Assembly: GCF_018139145.2 (NCBI RefSeq)
Contig: NC_059474.1
Location: 40,566,344 to 40,630,343, forward strand
Origin: Gymnogyps californianus
Lineage: Eukaryota; Chordata; Aves; Accipitriformes; Cathartidae
Direction: 5' to 3'
DNA length: 64,000 nt
Positions 37,362 through 50,882 of this stretch are shown here, in pieces; within the stretch, counting starts at the first letter, position 1, and the number at the start of each line of letters is the position of its first letter. Position numbers and translations under genes: made by a program. The notes beneath the pieces were generated by a model that saw only the letters and a list, made by a program, of their open reading frames with translations, was not told the DNA's origin and did not search any database.

Positions 37362-40300
37362 ATCAAACAGGATTTTTCACCTCAGAGCCAGTTTTTAAAG
37401 ATCGATCAATTTGTGTCCTGGCTCCTTGCCTTGCTTTGTTTCTTTTGGTTTCCCTCCTGTATTAAACTGATCAGTCTCAGCCTTTCTCAGGTTAATGTGC
37501 TTTTGTAATAGGAATGATGATTGACTCAAACCCAAATTTTCAGCCTAGTATCTTTATTTAAAAATATGCAAGCAATACCAGGTCTTCCCTGTGGAAAGAT
37601 CTTTCCAAAGGAAACCCCATTGCTTACAAATAAAACCTTGTCATTGTTCTTTATACTTTCTATCAAAGTCACAGCATCTTCCTGAACACTCTCTTCTGGG
37701 AGAGAACATCAGGGATAGTCTCCTTCTGTGATCCATTGTGTAAACTTAATCTGCACTGTTCGTATAACATCCATATGTTTATGTAAGGAGCAGGGATACT
37801 CTGTGTTAAATCCCTCCATGTGGAGTGGAAACACCATATTTATAACAACCGTGGAAAAGATGGATATGGAATGAATAATATAGCATTTAAGAAAGGAATT
37901 TTTCCTTAACTGATCAGTTGCAGTAGCAATAGCACATAGTAATAATAATAACATAAAATACTGTATTTATTTTTTGGGATTTACATAGCTTTGAAAAAGG
38001 TATAACTGACATATACAAGAGCTATCTTTACAATCAAATATCAAGGCAACAATTTCAGTTTTCCTTGATTCCATGGTAGAATTTTAGTTTCTTGTATTTC
38101 ATTTGGTAAAGAGTCTGGAGTGAGCAGCATGATGGAGAAAGGAAGAAATTAGTGGAACATGGAAGGAAAGGAGGGCAATCAGTTATGTAAGGACAGAGAC
38201 TTTTTGTTGGAAATACATTAGTTAAGGTTAAATAATTGCCCGTGGAAGTGGTCACTTTCCCTCCTTAACCCATTCTAGAAACACTTAAAGCTAATTTTCA
38301 CCATTCCAGTGCTTTGCTCTTGACTACACTGTGTCGCTCAGTTAGATAAGCGAGCATTACTAATAGAAATATTATGCTAATCCCTAGTGACATGCAGTAT
38401 ACATAAGTGTCTGTACATTTAATGTGAAAATTTATCTTCTGCAAAATATGAATACTAATCATTTGTCTCAGTTCAAGACCTCACCTTCCAGTCCCATACT
38501 CAAAGCTGTAGATAATCTTCCATCTCTCTGAAGAAAATATAGGTAAAATGAAAATCTTATATTCTGGTTTTACTTCCTCACACTAGTTAGAATCTGAATT
38601 ATTTAAATTAAAAAAAAATGTTTACTGTACTAGCATTTTGAACTTTTCCCAGATGATCTTACTTGTATATACATTTAAGACATTTTTTGTCATGCCAAAT
38701 GATGAAATGTCATTGGTCAGTATTACACCAAAATGAATGTGGCTGATGAAAAATAAAATGTTAGTATTTTAATACATAATTGAAGAAAATTAAATGAAAT
38801 GTATAGAATTCATATGAGTGGTCCACTTCATAGTTCTAGCAGATTAATCAGCCAATAAAAATGAAAAACAAAAAGATAATAATATGTAAGAAGTATGGTA
38901 GTATTCAGTGAAATTTAAACCTCTTAATTCTGTAATATGAATTTAAGTTTGTGATATAATAGATTTTTTTAGGTATGTATTGATATTAATGGGATGGTTT
39001 TTACGTAAGTATTGTAAAAATCTTGGGTATGGCCTACTTAGATAAGTAATAAAGTATGAAAATATTTTTGTGGCAAGTGGTTTGAATAACTTCAGAACTA
39101 TTGTGTGGTCTAAAAGATTTGGAATTTATTTACTCTAGATTCAGAAATTAAGCATGGAGGTAATTTAGACCCCAAGTCCCTCCTCTGCTTTTTCAGATTT
39201 GCTTCCATACTAGATACAGTAATCTGTATTTTCATTGTTTTATTTTCTTTAGGTATTTTGCCATCACCTCATGCTTGAGTTCAAAATTGGGAACACCCCC
39301 CCCCAAACAACCATCACCACTTGTTCTTTTGAGGTGAGGGATAATCCTATCTTATCTTCTAGTTCTTATTGTATAACTGTTCTCTTGCACTTCTTTTTCC
39401 TCTCTAATTTTCTTCGTATTTATATGGTTATGGAACTCTACAATTTGTTTTAATATCCTTTGCAGGATATCACTTACTTTGTCTTTAAACAGTTCAGATG
39501 GCCTCTTAGATATAATTTTCTCTTCTTTTTTGAAGTTTTTATTCATTCAGAGATCAAAAAGAAGCAATAAATACTACAAATAGAGATAAAAATAAAAAGG
39601 ATAGTGTTAAAAGAAGGCATATTGTGAAAATCTACATCTCATAACTTAAGCAAAAACTAGTCCTGACTAAAGAGGAACTTCGTCATTTGGGACATCGTGG
39701 TAGCATATTTGGTTTCAAAAGTGGCAGGAAGAATGCACCGCACTCCAGCAGCAGTTAATGTAGCAAAGATACAGTCATTTGAAAGGCGGGAAGGGTGCAA
39801 ATCAGCAGATTTGGGCTGTAATAGCATGAGTTCCTTCCTAATTCTTTCCTAAAGTTCTACACTTAAAAAGAGCTGAACTGAGAGTCGTCACAAAATACAC
39901 AGTGACAGGAAAAGTCAGAGGAGAAACGAAAAACAAAATCAGTAACTGAGCTGATGTGAGGTGACTGACATGAGGTAAAAATCAGCAACTAAAAAAACCC
40001 CTTGTGATTTTTAAAAAAAATTTTTTATAGTCTCTGGAGTTCCCCAGTGTGATGAGGATTTTGCCAGTGTTTGAGTATGTACATAGCAAATGACAGCCCT
40101 GGTGTTCTTAGTTATGTGCTAAGCAGAAATGACATGCAAAAGCACTGGGTGGAGGGAGAAAAACAGAAAATAGAAGTGACTCATGGAAGGCCAATGGCCC
40201 AGTCATGAACGGGATGAAGGTCTGTGCCTCTGTGCAGTGGCCTTTCTGCCGAACTACACAGTTTGCCTAGTTTTACATTACCTTGCTTAGAAGAAATATG

Positions 40301-40646
40301 TAGAGGATAGAGAGAGAAAACAGACGACCCAAGAAAACTAGTTGAATTATTTTATTAGTTCACTGCCTACACCATTTTCAATACAGCTTGTCAAATGGGC
40401 ATCATCTGATGCATGTGAAAGAAGGATTGATTGTTTTTCCTCATAAAGTTTAATATATCAGCTGGTAGGAAACTGTGAGGAAAGCACACAGTAATAGTCT
40501 TAACAAGTACAGAAAGCTATCAAGGTACACGTAAAGCGTCTCCTGGAAAAAAAGAACTCTAGGAGGCAAGCAGGGGAGAGCGTCAATAAAATATTGTATT
40601 TAGACTTCCACTGCATATGGATGTATACATGTATATACCACCATCC

Positions 40647-40664
40647 AAAAAAAAAAAAAAAAAA
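40647..40664 (+). repeat. A18 homopolymer
   Basis: Eighteen A with an AATAAA at 40585-40590, 57 bases upstream. That distance is too long for a normal poly(A) tail, and the sequence before it resembles no mRNA I recognise, so I call it simple sequence. Confidence 0.85.
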
Positions 40665-41428
40665 GGAAACTATCATACACAGAGTGAACTACAAGCATTT
40701 GATAAATAAAAGTGAGGGTATTTTATTCAGCCCTAATAAAGAATACATATTTCCTTTAGCATTGCAATATCTGAATTAGCCAGAGATACTGCATTATACA
40801 TGGAGATTAGACCAGAACTGAATTCAGCAGAAATGGAGAAAGAAGCCATAGAATTTTAAGTAGTTCTGTGATACTGCAGCCTGTGTGGCTGCTGTGAAGA
40901 TTTGCTGTCCCTAATGAATAATGCATAGAGTATGATTTCTTTCAAGGGAATAATAGGCTATCTAATGAAAACTTTGAAGGGGGTTACAATTCACCTGCCT
41001 GAAAAGAACAACAAGAAAAAAAATGCTAGATACCTTATTATCAAACAAAATAGTATCAACCCTAACAAAAGTAAAAAGCAGCTTATTTGTTCTCTTAGTT
41101 TCCAGTTATTCTATCACTTGTTTTCTGTCTGAAGATGCTGCATTAAAAATACATTTCCTATGTTAAAAAAAAGCAGTTTGCACCTCACTAGATCAATATA
41201 TTTTCTTCTTTCTATATTGCAGTAAAAAGATGAATGACAAGATGTCATAATATGCCACTAAAAGCTAATTTCAGTATGCTACCCACCAGCAATACAAGGA
41301 CATGGAATATTTACTTTGTGCATTTTTTTTCCTTTGTCTTTTTTTCTTCATTAACTTTCAAATCAGGGCAGACTTTGCTTGAGTGTATCCATTGTTGCAT
41401 ATTACATTTGACACTTGTAATTTTGTCT

Positions 41429-41453
41429 GGAATGCATGGATGGCATGCATTCC
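41429..41453. repeat. Perfect inverted repeat (10-bp arms, 5-bp loop)
   Basis: GGAATGCATG and CATGCATTCC flank GATGG. Both outer halves carry GGAATG, the core bound by TEAD factors. Confidence 0.85.
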
Positions 41454-43698
41454 TGGCAAAATAACAAAGTGTCAGGAAAGTAAAATTAAGAAGAATCAAT
41501 ATGTCTGTTGAGCTTAATGTGAAGACTCTTATTCATCTTTAAAGAGCTGAAGGCTCTTCAGTGACTTCATTGCATATGTGTGTCATATAGCAGTAGAGGA
41601 GGGAATGCAATCTATAATATCAATTATTCTGTAAAGATTTCTGAAAATATTAGCATAATTACTGAATGGTCTAGAAGGCTGAAAGACTACCTGCTTGTGT
41701 GGGATTGGCACAAATACTGACTCTGAGTGAATTAGCAGAACTGGATGTCAGGTACTTTAATATAAAAATTATTACTTGTTTTGATTTTGTAACTAACATA
41801 GTAAGAAGCAAGCATGCAGTGCCTTGAAATGACATCAGAAATCTACGCTAAATGAGTGATAAACCAGAACTGTTAAATGCTCAAAAGCCATACTTTATGT
41901 CCTCTTTTTCTTCTTGTAAGTGTACTGCTTTGCATGATCTGATTCTGCTACCAATTAGATCAATGTACAGCAGAAATAAATCTGCTGAAATTGCTAGGGA
42001 TGAGCTCAGGGTCAGACTTATAGTATTTGAATAAAGAGACAGAAAAAAAATCCAGATTATTTCATTTAGAAGCACCCTTTCAACTCCAAAGGGCTCAAAA
42101 GTAAACACTGCTTTGTAACCCAGTCTCTACACTCCGTCTCTGCACATTTTAAAAAGTTTACTTTGTACTGCAATTGATTTGAAGATATTTGGTGATTGCT
42201 TGGTTTGTCAACGCACAGAATATTCTGCCCACAGTAATGTCTTTGCTAAAGTGCCTAGGAAGGAGTCCAGTTCTTATACAACTTCAACTGCTTTTGTCAG
42301 CTCTACAGTCATATAATATCTGGGGTTATGACAAACATTATTGCAGAGCCTTGGGTCCAGAAAGTTGCTAAGTTTCTTACTTTAGAAGGAGTCATTTCCT
42401 GGATCATCATTTCTATGTGAAATTTAGTTAAACTAGCTGTGCAAAAATCGACCTTACCATCCTTCCTTAATTGCATTTACTTCAGTATAGAAAAATAATA
42501 GTAAATGGTCAGAATCCATTTTCCAAATGATCATTAAAAAAAAAGCACTAATTTTAATGCAACACAGCCATTCATTTCGAGATTAAAAAAACATTAGCTG
42601 CTTATGGCTAACAGAAAAATACAGAGTTATTGTAATTGATTGTAAGAAAGATTCTGTGGCAATGACATTAAAGGACTGTTCCAGCATTTGTCTTCAGTAA
42701 TAGCTTCAGGCAGAATCAGTTATTCCAATTGTAGAGCTGTTCAAATAAGTTTAATTTTTTTTAATTTGAAAATTACCCTTTTGCTCTTTATTAAAAAAAT
42801 AACTGTTCTGTGACTAATTTTCTTCACATAGTGTATACAGTGTATTTTCCTACTCTGTGGGTAGCACAAGGTATTTAGAATACAGAAAATGATCATCAAA
42901 GGAAAAATAGGACTTAGAAATTATATTCATTTGTTTTCAGGTCTACACTTCTATGCTGGGGAGAAATATGGCTTCTACGGAGGAAGGGACAGGAGACACA
43001 CTGAAATGAAGCACTCAAGCATCAGTTCCTATATATGCTGGAAGTGGTCCAGGTTGCTCCAGAACCATTCAGGGCTTTGTACATGACTTTCAGAAATGGA
43101 TAGCTTAACTCAGTTTAACTCGTCTTTTATCAAGACAAGGTAAATGCATTGCTCCTCAGTAGGAGCTTTTCAGGCTGCAGTTACCATTTAGAAAATGCTA
43201 AAATAATAAGTTGGTATTTACATATATGTGTGTGCAATACAGAGATATCATATTTACTACAGCTATGTATATATGGGAAAAAGAGAGGATTAAAATGAAA
43301 TGTATTTTTTCTGCATTTACTAAAAAATAGCCAGAGGAAGAAAATTTCAGCTAGCATTGGGAAGACGTATATATTCTTCTTGATAGTTGAATAACCTATT
43401 TGGTACTTAGAATTCTATAAAGAGAAGTTCTGCTCTATGAGCAGTTAAAATGAAAAGGAATATGTCTGAGGCCAAATCACAGCACTATATAATATGTTGG
43501 CTTTATATACTTTCTCCTTGCATAACGAAATTTATTGAGCATGCTTTTCATAAATAACATTTAAACCGCAGTTCCTAAAAGTATGTCATGAGCTACTGTT
43601 CCCCATGAAAAGCTAAGTGGTTGCCTAGTAAGTGATCAATTATCAACAGAAGACATGAGAAAATTTCATCAGTAGCTTAGAGTTAGTATTGGATGGTT

Positions 43699-43800
43699 GA
43701 TTATATACACTAATGTAAATTTTTATATTATATTACTATAATATAGTATAATAAATTTTATATAACTTAATTATTATACATTAAAACTATTATGATTACA
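43699..43800. repeat. Extreme AT-rich stretch
   Basis: About 100 bases with very few G or C and many TATA/ATAT words, followed by a TA/CA alternating stretch at 43835-43870. Such DNA unwinds easily. Confidence 0.8.
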
Positions 43801-46800
43801 TAAGTAGTTTATTTGGACTAGGTATGAAATAATGACATATATGTATATATACACGCACACATGTATGTGCACTAGTATTAACTTTTCCTTAAGTGATTAC
43901 TTTCAACAGCATAAAGAGAAGCAGCACAATATAACTGAAATCAATTTATTAAGAAAAGATTTACAACGTATGAGATAAATTCTTGTTCTTTCTTTAAAGT
44001 CTTGCTTTCTGAAAGACTGCAAATGGTCACTACAGGAATACATTTAAAATCCTTATGTAAAGTGATGCTAATTCTAAAGCTTTATGTAGTTAAAAAGCAT
44101 AATTAAATGTTGTATACAGCAATTCTGAAATTAACTGATAATATAATTAGCTCTGAAGTCTATGATCTTCCTTCTTTTTCCGTGATCTTATGGGATATTG
44201 GACAGTGGATTATTCACAAGATTAAAGCTATGCAATAAGAATGATTTAGAAAAATGTAGCTGATAAAGAGTTGCTCATTTTTACCAGCTATATGTATTAA
44301 TACTTGCCCTCAACTTGTGCTTTTTCATTTGATTTTATATGTTTTCTTAAAAGACAGGCTACTATACAGATGTCAAAATTGTTCACTGTCATGGTAACAT
44401 GCTTTTATGTAGCGATATTTTAGCAGGCCTGCTGTTATACTCTTCTCTCTATGTGTTAATTAGTGCACATAACCCTTTTCATGTAAGTATAGCTTAGTCA
44501 TCTCAAAATGGGTATATGAGTTGAACACCTCAGAGGTGCAGTTTCAAGCTGAATTACTGAACGTGGCAATGCAATATGTAATACAGGCTGACAACTATGA
44601 ATTTACTGTTATATTCATTGTCAAGCCGTGCTAAACAAAAGGGCAGGAAAGGTGGTGTTTTGAAAGTATTCATTTGCCACCCAAGAGTGGTGGGCTTCCC
44701 AGAAGTGCTCAGTCTTGATCTCAATAGCCACTGAAACTTATGGCAGATTTCATGAACTCCAAATGAATTCCCTCTAAAATTAGAGGAGTAAAACCATCAG
44801 TGTTATCAGTGCTGTAATGTCAGACAGCTTGGTGCTTGCCACACTCCAGCAGTAACTGCACTGTATGAAGCATAATCCCAGTCTTGGTTCATGGCAAAGA
44901 CCTGACGAGGTTTATGGTCTTCAAGTTATGTCTCTAACAGGCTTCCTTTGATAAGGTGTTTAAGTCTGTGCCTCTAACAAGGCACTAGCACAAAATCATG
45001 TCCCACGGGACAATATAAAACTTTTATGGTTTCTGTCTCAGCTTTTAAATAGGGATCAAAATTAATGATACAGTAAATTACATTTGTATCCCAGCTTTGA
45101 TGTTCACATTTCATTCCTGTCACAGGGGGCTGGGCCACCTTATAGTCGATGAACTTCTCTTTCTTACTTCTGCAGGACTGTGCATCCTGTACCATCCTTC
45201 TGACTCTGTTAGTCCTTTCTTCTGTTGAGCATTCATTTATAAATCACAGCTTCTGCAGGAACTGCTTTGATAAGTATTTTAACAAATATTTATTATGAGG
45301 ATATATACAGTAATCAGTGTCATAGAAAGATCCCTTACTTTTTTCCCCCTTTATAGAGGGACTATCCACTCCTCATCCTGGAAAGTCATGAGGTACAGAA
45401 ACAAGATTAATCACTGGGAAAGCACACTTGCTCATACAATGCGTAGGTTGTTGTTATGCAATTACTTTGTTCCAAATATCATGCGTGGGAATATTACTGC
45501 TGGGACTTACTGCAAGGCAGCCTGTTTATAAATATTGAATCATTTTATACAGTCAGTGATAATAAGCTGTAACTGATGTAAACAAATGATAATATTCTTA
45601 GTTAAATATATCAGTATATTACCAGGCACATGTACATATAAAGAATTATGAATTTATAAAGAAAATTAATAAAAAACATGATAACAAAACCCCACATCTT
45701 TAACACTTACCACCTTTTCCAGCAGTACAAATACTTGTCCAGAGGTTTTTTCAGACTGTTTGGTTTTGAAGTCCATTGTAATGTCATTTTATCTTTTAGC
45801 ACTAAAGAATAAGGTACGGTGGGAAGTAGGTGCCATACTATGTGCTTTTGTGTCTAAAGCATCATTTTTTAATGTTTACTTCTTTCAGGTTGCATCTATT
45901 CCTATGAATATAAACCAAATATATTATGAGTAAACATATATTACAGAAATTTGTGTATTGGAATGAATGCATTTTGCCTACTTTCTAAACCACTCAAAAT
46001 GGTAAGTTCAAAATTTGTAGTGGATAATTTGAAATTCTTGCTGTTTTAATGTAATATTTTACATTTACAACAATTTATGTTGTTTCTTGTTTTAGAACTA
46101 CTGTGGGTTTTTTCTCGCTTTGTGTGGCCTTTCCATGACATGTTCATTAATGCATAATAAGAAATCTGAAAATGTGTAACAGTTTAAGCCTGGTCTTGAA
46201 TAGAGTAGGGCTTCCTCTGCAGCTCTAACCATAGTGTCAGATTGCTGTTCTCACAGCAGTAGTTATAGAAGTAGTTACAGATGCAAGTCTTCAGAACTGT
46301 AGCAAATATTTTTTCAACTCAAATATAGCAAAGGTTTGCAGGAGTTTATATGAGTGGAAGCAACTCTTTTCTTTTGATTAGCTGAGCTGCTATCAGCATT
46401 CACGTCATGTCCCTTTGAGTTTAAAATTCCATTTAGCAAGCATAACCAATGCGCGGGACTTCAGAGGCAGCAATATTGTTGATGTATAGTATTCTGAAAA
46501 AATATTAATGATTGCTGCTCCTCAAAAAGATACTGAAAAACAGTGCACTACGGTGCTTTAAACAATCAAATTGCAAGCATAAAATATGCATAACAGCACA
46601 ACATCGGGCATATAATTCTACATCACTAGTCTTGCTTTCAGAATGCCATAATATATTTTACCTATTTGCGCCTTTATTGCATTCATTTTATTCACCTAAC
46701 AGCTCAGACACAGACTGAGTCTCAAGTCTCTCAACCTATGGGGCACAGTTTGCTGTCTGTAAAATGAGGATATTGTATGGCTTTCCTTATTTAACCATTC

Positions 46801-47622
46801 TCTGTGTTTCTTATTGACATTTACTCTTCTTGTTTATGTGTGTTGCTCCTGACTTAACCAGGCTCCATTTTCTCACAGGTATCTATGTGCTACAACAATA
46901 AGAAAGGAAAACAGCATCAACTTTCTAAGAAATTACTCTATTTCCTTATTTCATTAAAATGACATCAGACTATTTTAGAGTTGAGTAACTATGAATGATG
47001 ATGCTCAAATCTTTGCTGCACATGCAGGAAAATAAGTCAGTTACATAATCAACAGACATAGTCTAAGAATTTGCTACTGTGATGATACCCAACGCCACGT
47101 GAAATGTTTTTGTTCAAAACATTAGCCAAACCCTGTGTTTTCATGTTGACCGGGAGTATTTGCAAATTTGAGTCCAAACTGTCGAACTTTTTTGGGCGAG
47201 CTCTCCCTCCCTTCCTTCCCTAAGGCAACAATTTTATTGAAATAGTATTCTATTTACACATTTACAAAATGCAAGATATCAGTTTTCCATTATGAATTTT
47301 TTAAAAGAAGAAAGAAATCTACATTTCATGTAAAGACATTTAAAAAAAATCAAAAAGGAAATGAAACATTGTTTTGGATGAGAGGCAACTTCTGGTCTAT
47401 CCCAAATTGGTTTGTTTTTTGGTTTGGGGTTTTTTTTTGGAGAAGATCATAGAAGCAATTCTCTTCATTTTGAGTCAATTTTCCACTTGATCAGTGAAAT
47501 GTCAGCTTTTTGCCTAGCACCCTTCTATGCCAGGTGTCAATTTGCCAGTATGGTACTAATGCTGTTTAAACAAAGCTGGTTTTGTTTCATTGCCGGCAGC
47601 TAAGCCACTGAGATGTAATGAC

Positions 47623-47633
47623 GGGAAATTTCC
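47623..47633. promoter_or_regulatory. kappaB-like palindromic motif
   Basis: GGGAAATTTCC contains the perfect 10-bp palindrome GGAAATTTCC, which fits the Rel/NF-kappaB consensus GGRRNNYYCC. It lies in otherwise unannotated DNA, and single-motif evidence is weak. Confidence 0.3.
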
Positions 47634-48825
47634 GTTCCCTGGAAAATGCAACAGAGTGACTCTGAACAGGGACTTAGCTAACTACAGAAATGTGCCATAT
47701 TTGCATCATGAATTTTTAATGTGCAGCATTTCAGATAAAAATCCGTTATTTCAATGACTCATGAACAAAAATTTATGGCCAGTTTAACTGTGGTCAGCAA
47801 GAAAATGTTCTTCCCTGTACAACAAATGGTAAGACGTGTGAATACATAATTAAAGGCAGCCTACAGTACTGTGATTTTTTAGAAAAGCAGCCAGACTGGT
47901 ATAGCTGCCAGTGGCAAACCCTTTTTACTTCATTTAATAAGCTTTTAGTAGTTGGATCAGGCCCAGTCTTACAAAACATTGGACTTTGCCAGACATGTTT
48001 CTTAGTCATAAAATAAAGACAGAAACTCTGGGACCTCCCTCCCACTTACAGTTTACTAATTAGAGGGTGAGCAACCAAGCAGATGTGATCCACGTACTAG
48101 CTGCAAAGCATTTTGTGTGCTGAATCAGGGCAATTAAAACTCTATCAAGTTATATACAAAACTATAGCAGTAATTTAGAAAAACATAAGCATGAGAGCAA
48201 TTCCTCTAGATGAGTTGATGGTGGGAATGGCTAAGCATCATACTCTCTAAGATTTTTTCCTTTTCAAGCTTCAGATTTGGTATTACGTTCAGCCACAGCC
48301 AGGTGGTAAATACTTACTTCTGGCAGCGCTTATTTGGGTTAAATGACTTCATAACTGACAATGGCTAATTGAAAACAGCTTGGGATCCCCCAACACACTC
48401 TTAACTACTTTAACTTAGATTGTAAAAGTCTATAACACTCTGCTGTTATAGGGCAATTGTAGAGCAAGTCAAGGAAGATTAACAGATGGCTCAGAGATTG
48501 GTGCAAGGAAGAAGGGTCTCAGATGCTCATATTTTATAAGGTGAGCAGAGCAATCCTCCTGGTGGATGGATTTCACCTGAGTACCCAGGAAAGCCTTCCA
48601 GCCTTCAAGCTGGCATGAATGATAAGAGCTGTGAGAGACACTTTTGCAACCCCCAGTTTTAACATGAAGGATAAGCTGGCCTTTCCAATTTGTTATGTAG
48701 AATACACAGCCTGTCATTTCCTTACAGACTTCCTGAAGTGGTGTATGTTGGAAGATGAATCTTCTTACTTGCTGTTTGTATGAAAATCGCTTTATACCTT
48801 TGATTATTCTTCTTGTCTATTTTTA

Positions 48826-49558
48826 ACCCCATGCAACACTACAGGCTTGGGGAAGCGTGGCTGGAAATCTGCCCGGCAGAAAAGGACCTGGGGGTGTTGG
48901 TTGACAGCTGGCTGAATGTGAGCCGGCAGTGTGCCCAGGTGGCCAAGAAGGCCGATAGCATCCTGGCTTGTATCAGAAATAGCGTGGCCAGCAGGACTAG
49001 GGAAGTGATCATCCCCCTGTACTCAGCACTGGTGAGGCCACACCTCAAATATTCTGTTCAGTTTTGGGCCCCTCACTACAAGAAAGACATTGAGGTGCTG
49101 GAACGTGTCCAAAGAAGGGCAATGAAGCTGGTGAAGGATCTAAAGAACAAGTCTTATGAGGAGCGGCTGAGGGAACTGGGGTTGTTTAGTCTGGAGAAAA
49201 GGAGGCTCAGGGGAGACCTTATCGCTCTCTACAACTCCCTGAAAGGAGGTTGTAGTGAGGTGGGTGTCAGTCTCTTTTCCCAAGTAACAAGTGATAGGAC
49301 GAAAGGAAACAGCCTCAAGCTGTGCCAGGGGAGGTTTAGATTGGATATTAGGAAAAATTTCTTCACCAAAAGGGTTATCAAGCTCTGGAACAGGCTGCCC
49401 AGGGAAGTGGTTGAGTCACCATCCCTGGAGGTATTTAAAAGATGTGTGGATGTGGCACTTAGGGACGTGGTTTAGTGGTGGACTTGGCAGTGTTAGGTTT
49501 ATGGTGGGACTCAATGATCTTAAGGGTCTTTTCCAACCTAAATGATTCTATGATTCTA
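48826..49558 (+). mobile_element. CR1 LINE, 5'-truncated, well preserved 3' end
   Basis: The insertion starts abruptly near the CCCCATGCAACACTACAGG words. It continues through the end of ORF2 to a stop at 49473-49475 and ends in TTCCAACCTAAATGATTCTATGATTCTA, written here in two parts: the TTCCAACC block, then tandem ATTCTATG-type units. About 210 ORF2 codons remain uninterrupted. The frame carries the C-terminal landmarks of CR1 ORF2, such as ECP-like start residues, [54 protein letters not shown] and [14 protein letters not shown]. The catalytic reverse-transcriptase core and endonuclease are missing, so it cannot move. The intact frame and close match to the common avian consensus point to a fairly recent insertion. 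Subfamily resembles CR1-J from the 3' sequence, with low certainty. Confidence 0.95.
48828..49475 (+). pseudogene. CR1 ORF2 C-terminal fragment
   Basis: The LINE-derived frame is open for about 215 codons to TAG at 49473-49475. It holds only the part of ORF2 after the reverse-transcriptase catalytic motifs, with [18 protein letters not shown] and [19 protein letters not shown] as clear signatures. The ATG at 48813 lies in flanking DNA and is incidental. The product would lack endonuclease and polymerase activity. Frame retention reflects the age of the copy and is no evidence of host use. Confidence 0.9.
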
Positions 49559-50840
49559 CTCCTGTAACATGTTCTCTTGAAATAGGGGACCAAACCTTTA
49601 CACTCAACATGCAATTGCACCATGGGTTTATATGTTTGCATGCTTTTATTTCTGTTGTCTGTTTCTTTCCCTATGATTGCTAAGATTTTTTTTCTTGCTG
49701 TTTTGATGCTGAAGAAGTGAAACAAACTTTTGTGTAGCCTCTTCTAATATAAAAAGATATGTCTAATTTATAACCCATTTGAGTTTTGACCACAATGCCC
49801 ACACTAAAATGGTTTAGCAGCACCAGATTTTCAAGAGTTATATAATGAATTGGCTATTGTAGTATTTCAGTTCATACTACAGTAAATTGGTTCTGGATGA
49901 AGTGGGAATAGTTTATTTTTGGAACGACAGTGCTTTGATATCTCTGTTTTATTATATTGTATGTTGCTGCTGCTGCTGACATTGCTACTGTTAACAAGGT
50001 ATATAAATAATAGTAGTAATATACTGTTTGTTAGTTGTATTATTTATAAAATCCAAATAACATTGGAGCTTTTCAATGGATGCACATAGACCAGAAAGCA
50101 TGCCATTTCGGTGTATTTGTTTATACAAGAAGAAGCTATTATGTCACATTACTTTATTCCCACCAGCTTTCCTGCTGCTGTAGAATACAAGTGGTTTGGA
50201 CTACTGGATTTATTAACAAGCCAACATTTTAAATGCAATATGTAGTGTTTCCACACAGTTAGTTGCTACAGGAGGTTTTCAAGCGAAATATTGTGACTTT
50301 TTTTAAGGATTAGAAAATACCGTAAAGACTTTTAGCATTTGGACTTTTTACTAAAAGCAGATAGTGATATGGGTAATGTGACACACTGCTGCATCACAAA
50401 AAACTTATACATGTGCAGAGTATCACAGGAGAATTGAAGCCATGATATTGGGCTAAGAGTCAGATAGTACTAAACACAAGATAACAAATTAGGCAGGCTG
50501 CTAAAAAGATGTAGTATGCCAGCTTCTGTGGAAAAAATAAAATCTATGGTACTACTGTATGTATGTCTCTCATCTCTAACAGAAGTACATGCAGCCCTCA
50601 TGCAGTATGTTTGCCCGGCCCTGGATTTCAAATGGCTTTCCCCTTTAGTCACAACTGCAGCTGAAGGCACTGTTTGTCTCAGAACAGCATATGGTATAAT
50701 TAGTTTTATAAGAGCTCGGGACTGATGCATCCCCTCAGAAAGTTACAGATATGTTAAATGATGAAATGAAATTTTATATTTCCTATTAGAAATCTAGACA
50801 AGATCACACTTTTCTGCCAGTGTCTCCTAGCTGTGCAAGT
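49559..50840. other. Intergenic DNA, no gene recognised
   Basis: AT-rich, with a (TGC)4 run at 49965-49976. Overlapping open frames on both strands at 50470-50730 cancel each other as evidence and match nothing known. Confidence 0.55.
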
Positions 50841-50882
50841 ATCTTTTCTTTCTTTTTCCCTCTCTTCTTTTTAATGTATCAG

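Larger units (their letters stand above)
35670..48825. other. Intergenic DNA, no gene recognised
   Basis: About 13 kb of AT-rich DNA without an identifiable exon, RNA gene or repeat copy. Entries below give the structured short sites: C14 at 36621, (GATTT)n at 36836, inverted repeats at 37335 and 41429, A18 at 40647, an extreme AT stretch at 43699 and a kappaB-like palindrome at 47623. A T/G-rich stretch sits at about 47408-47441. Bases 47560-47780 have a high-complexity look that could reflect a conserved non-coding element. Confidence 0.55.

Noticed and set aside
40585..40664. AATAAA followed by A18 as a processed pseudogene tail
   Set aside because: The 57-base distance is too long for a normal cleavage site, and no mRNA-like sequence precedes it.
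48813..49475. Host gene encoding a 220-residue protein
   Set aside because: The sequence is CR1 ORF2 C-terminus; the upstream ATG is in flanking DNA.
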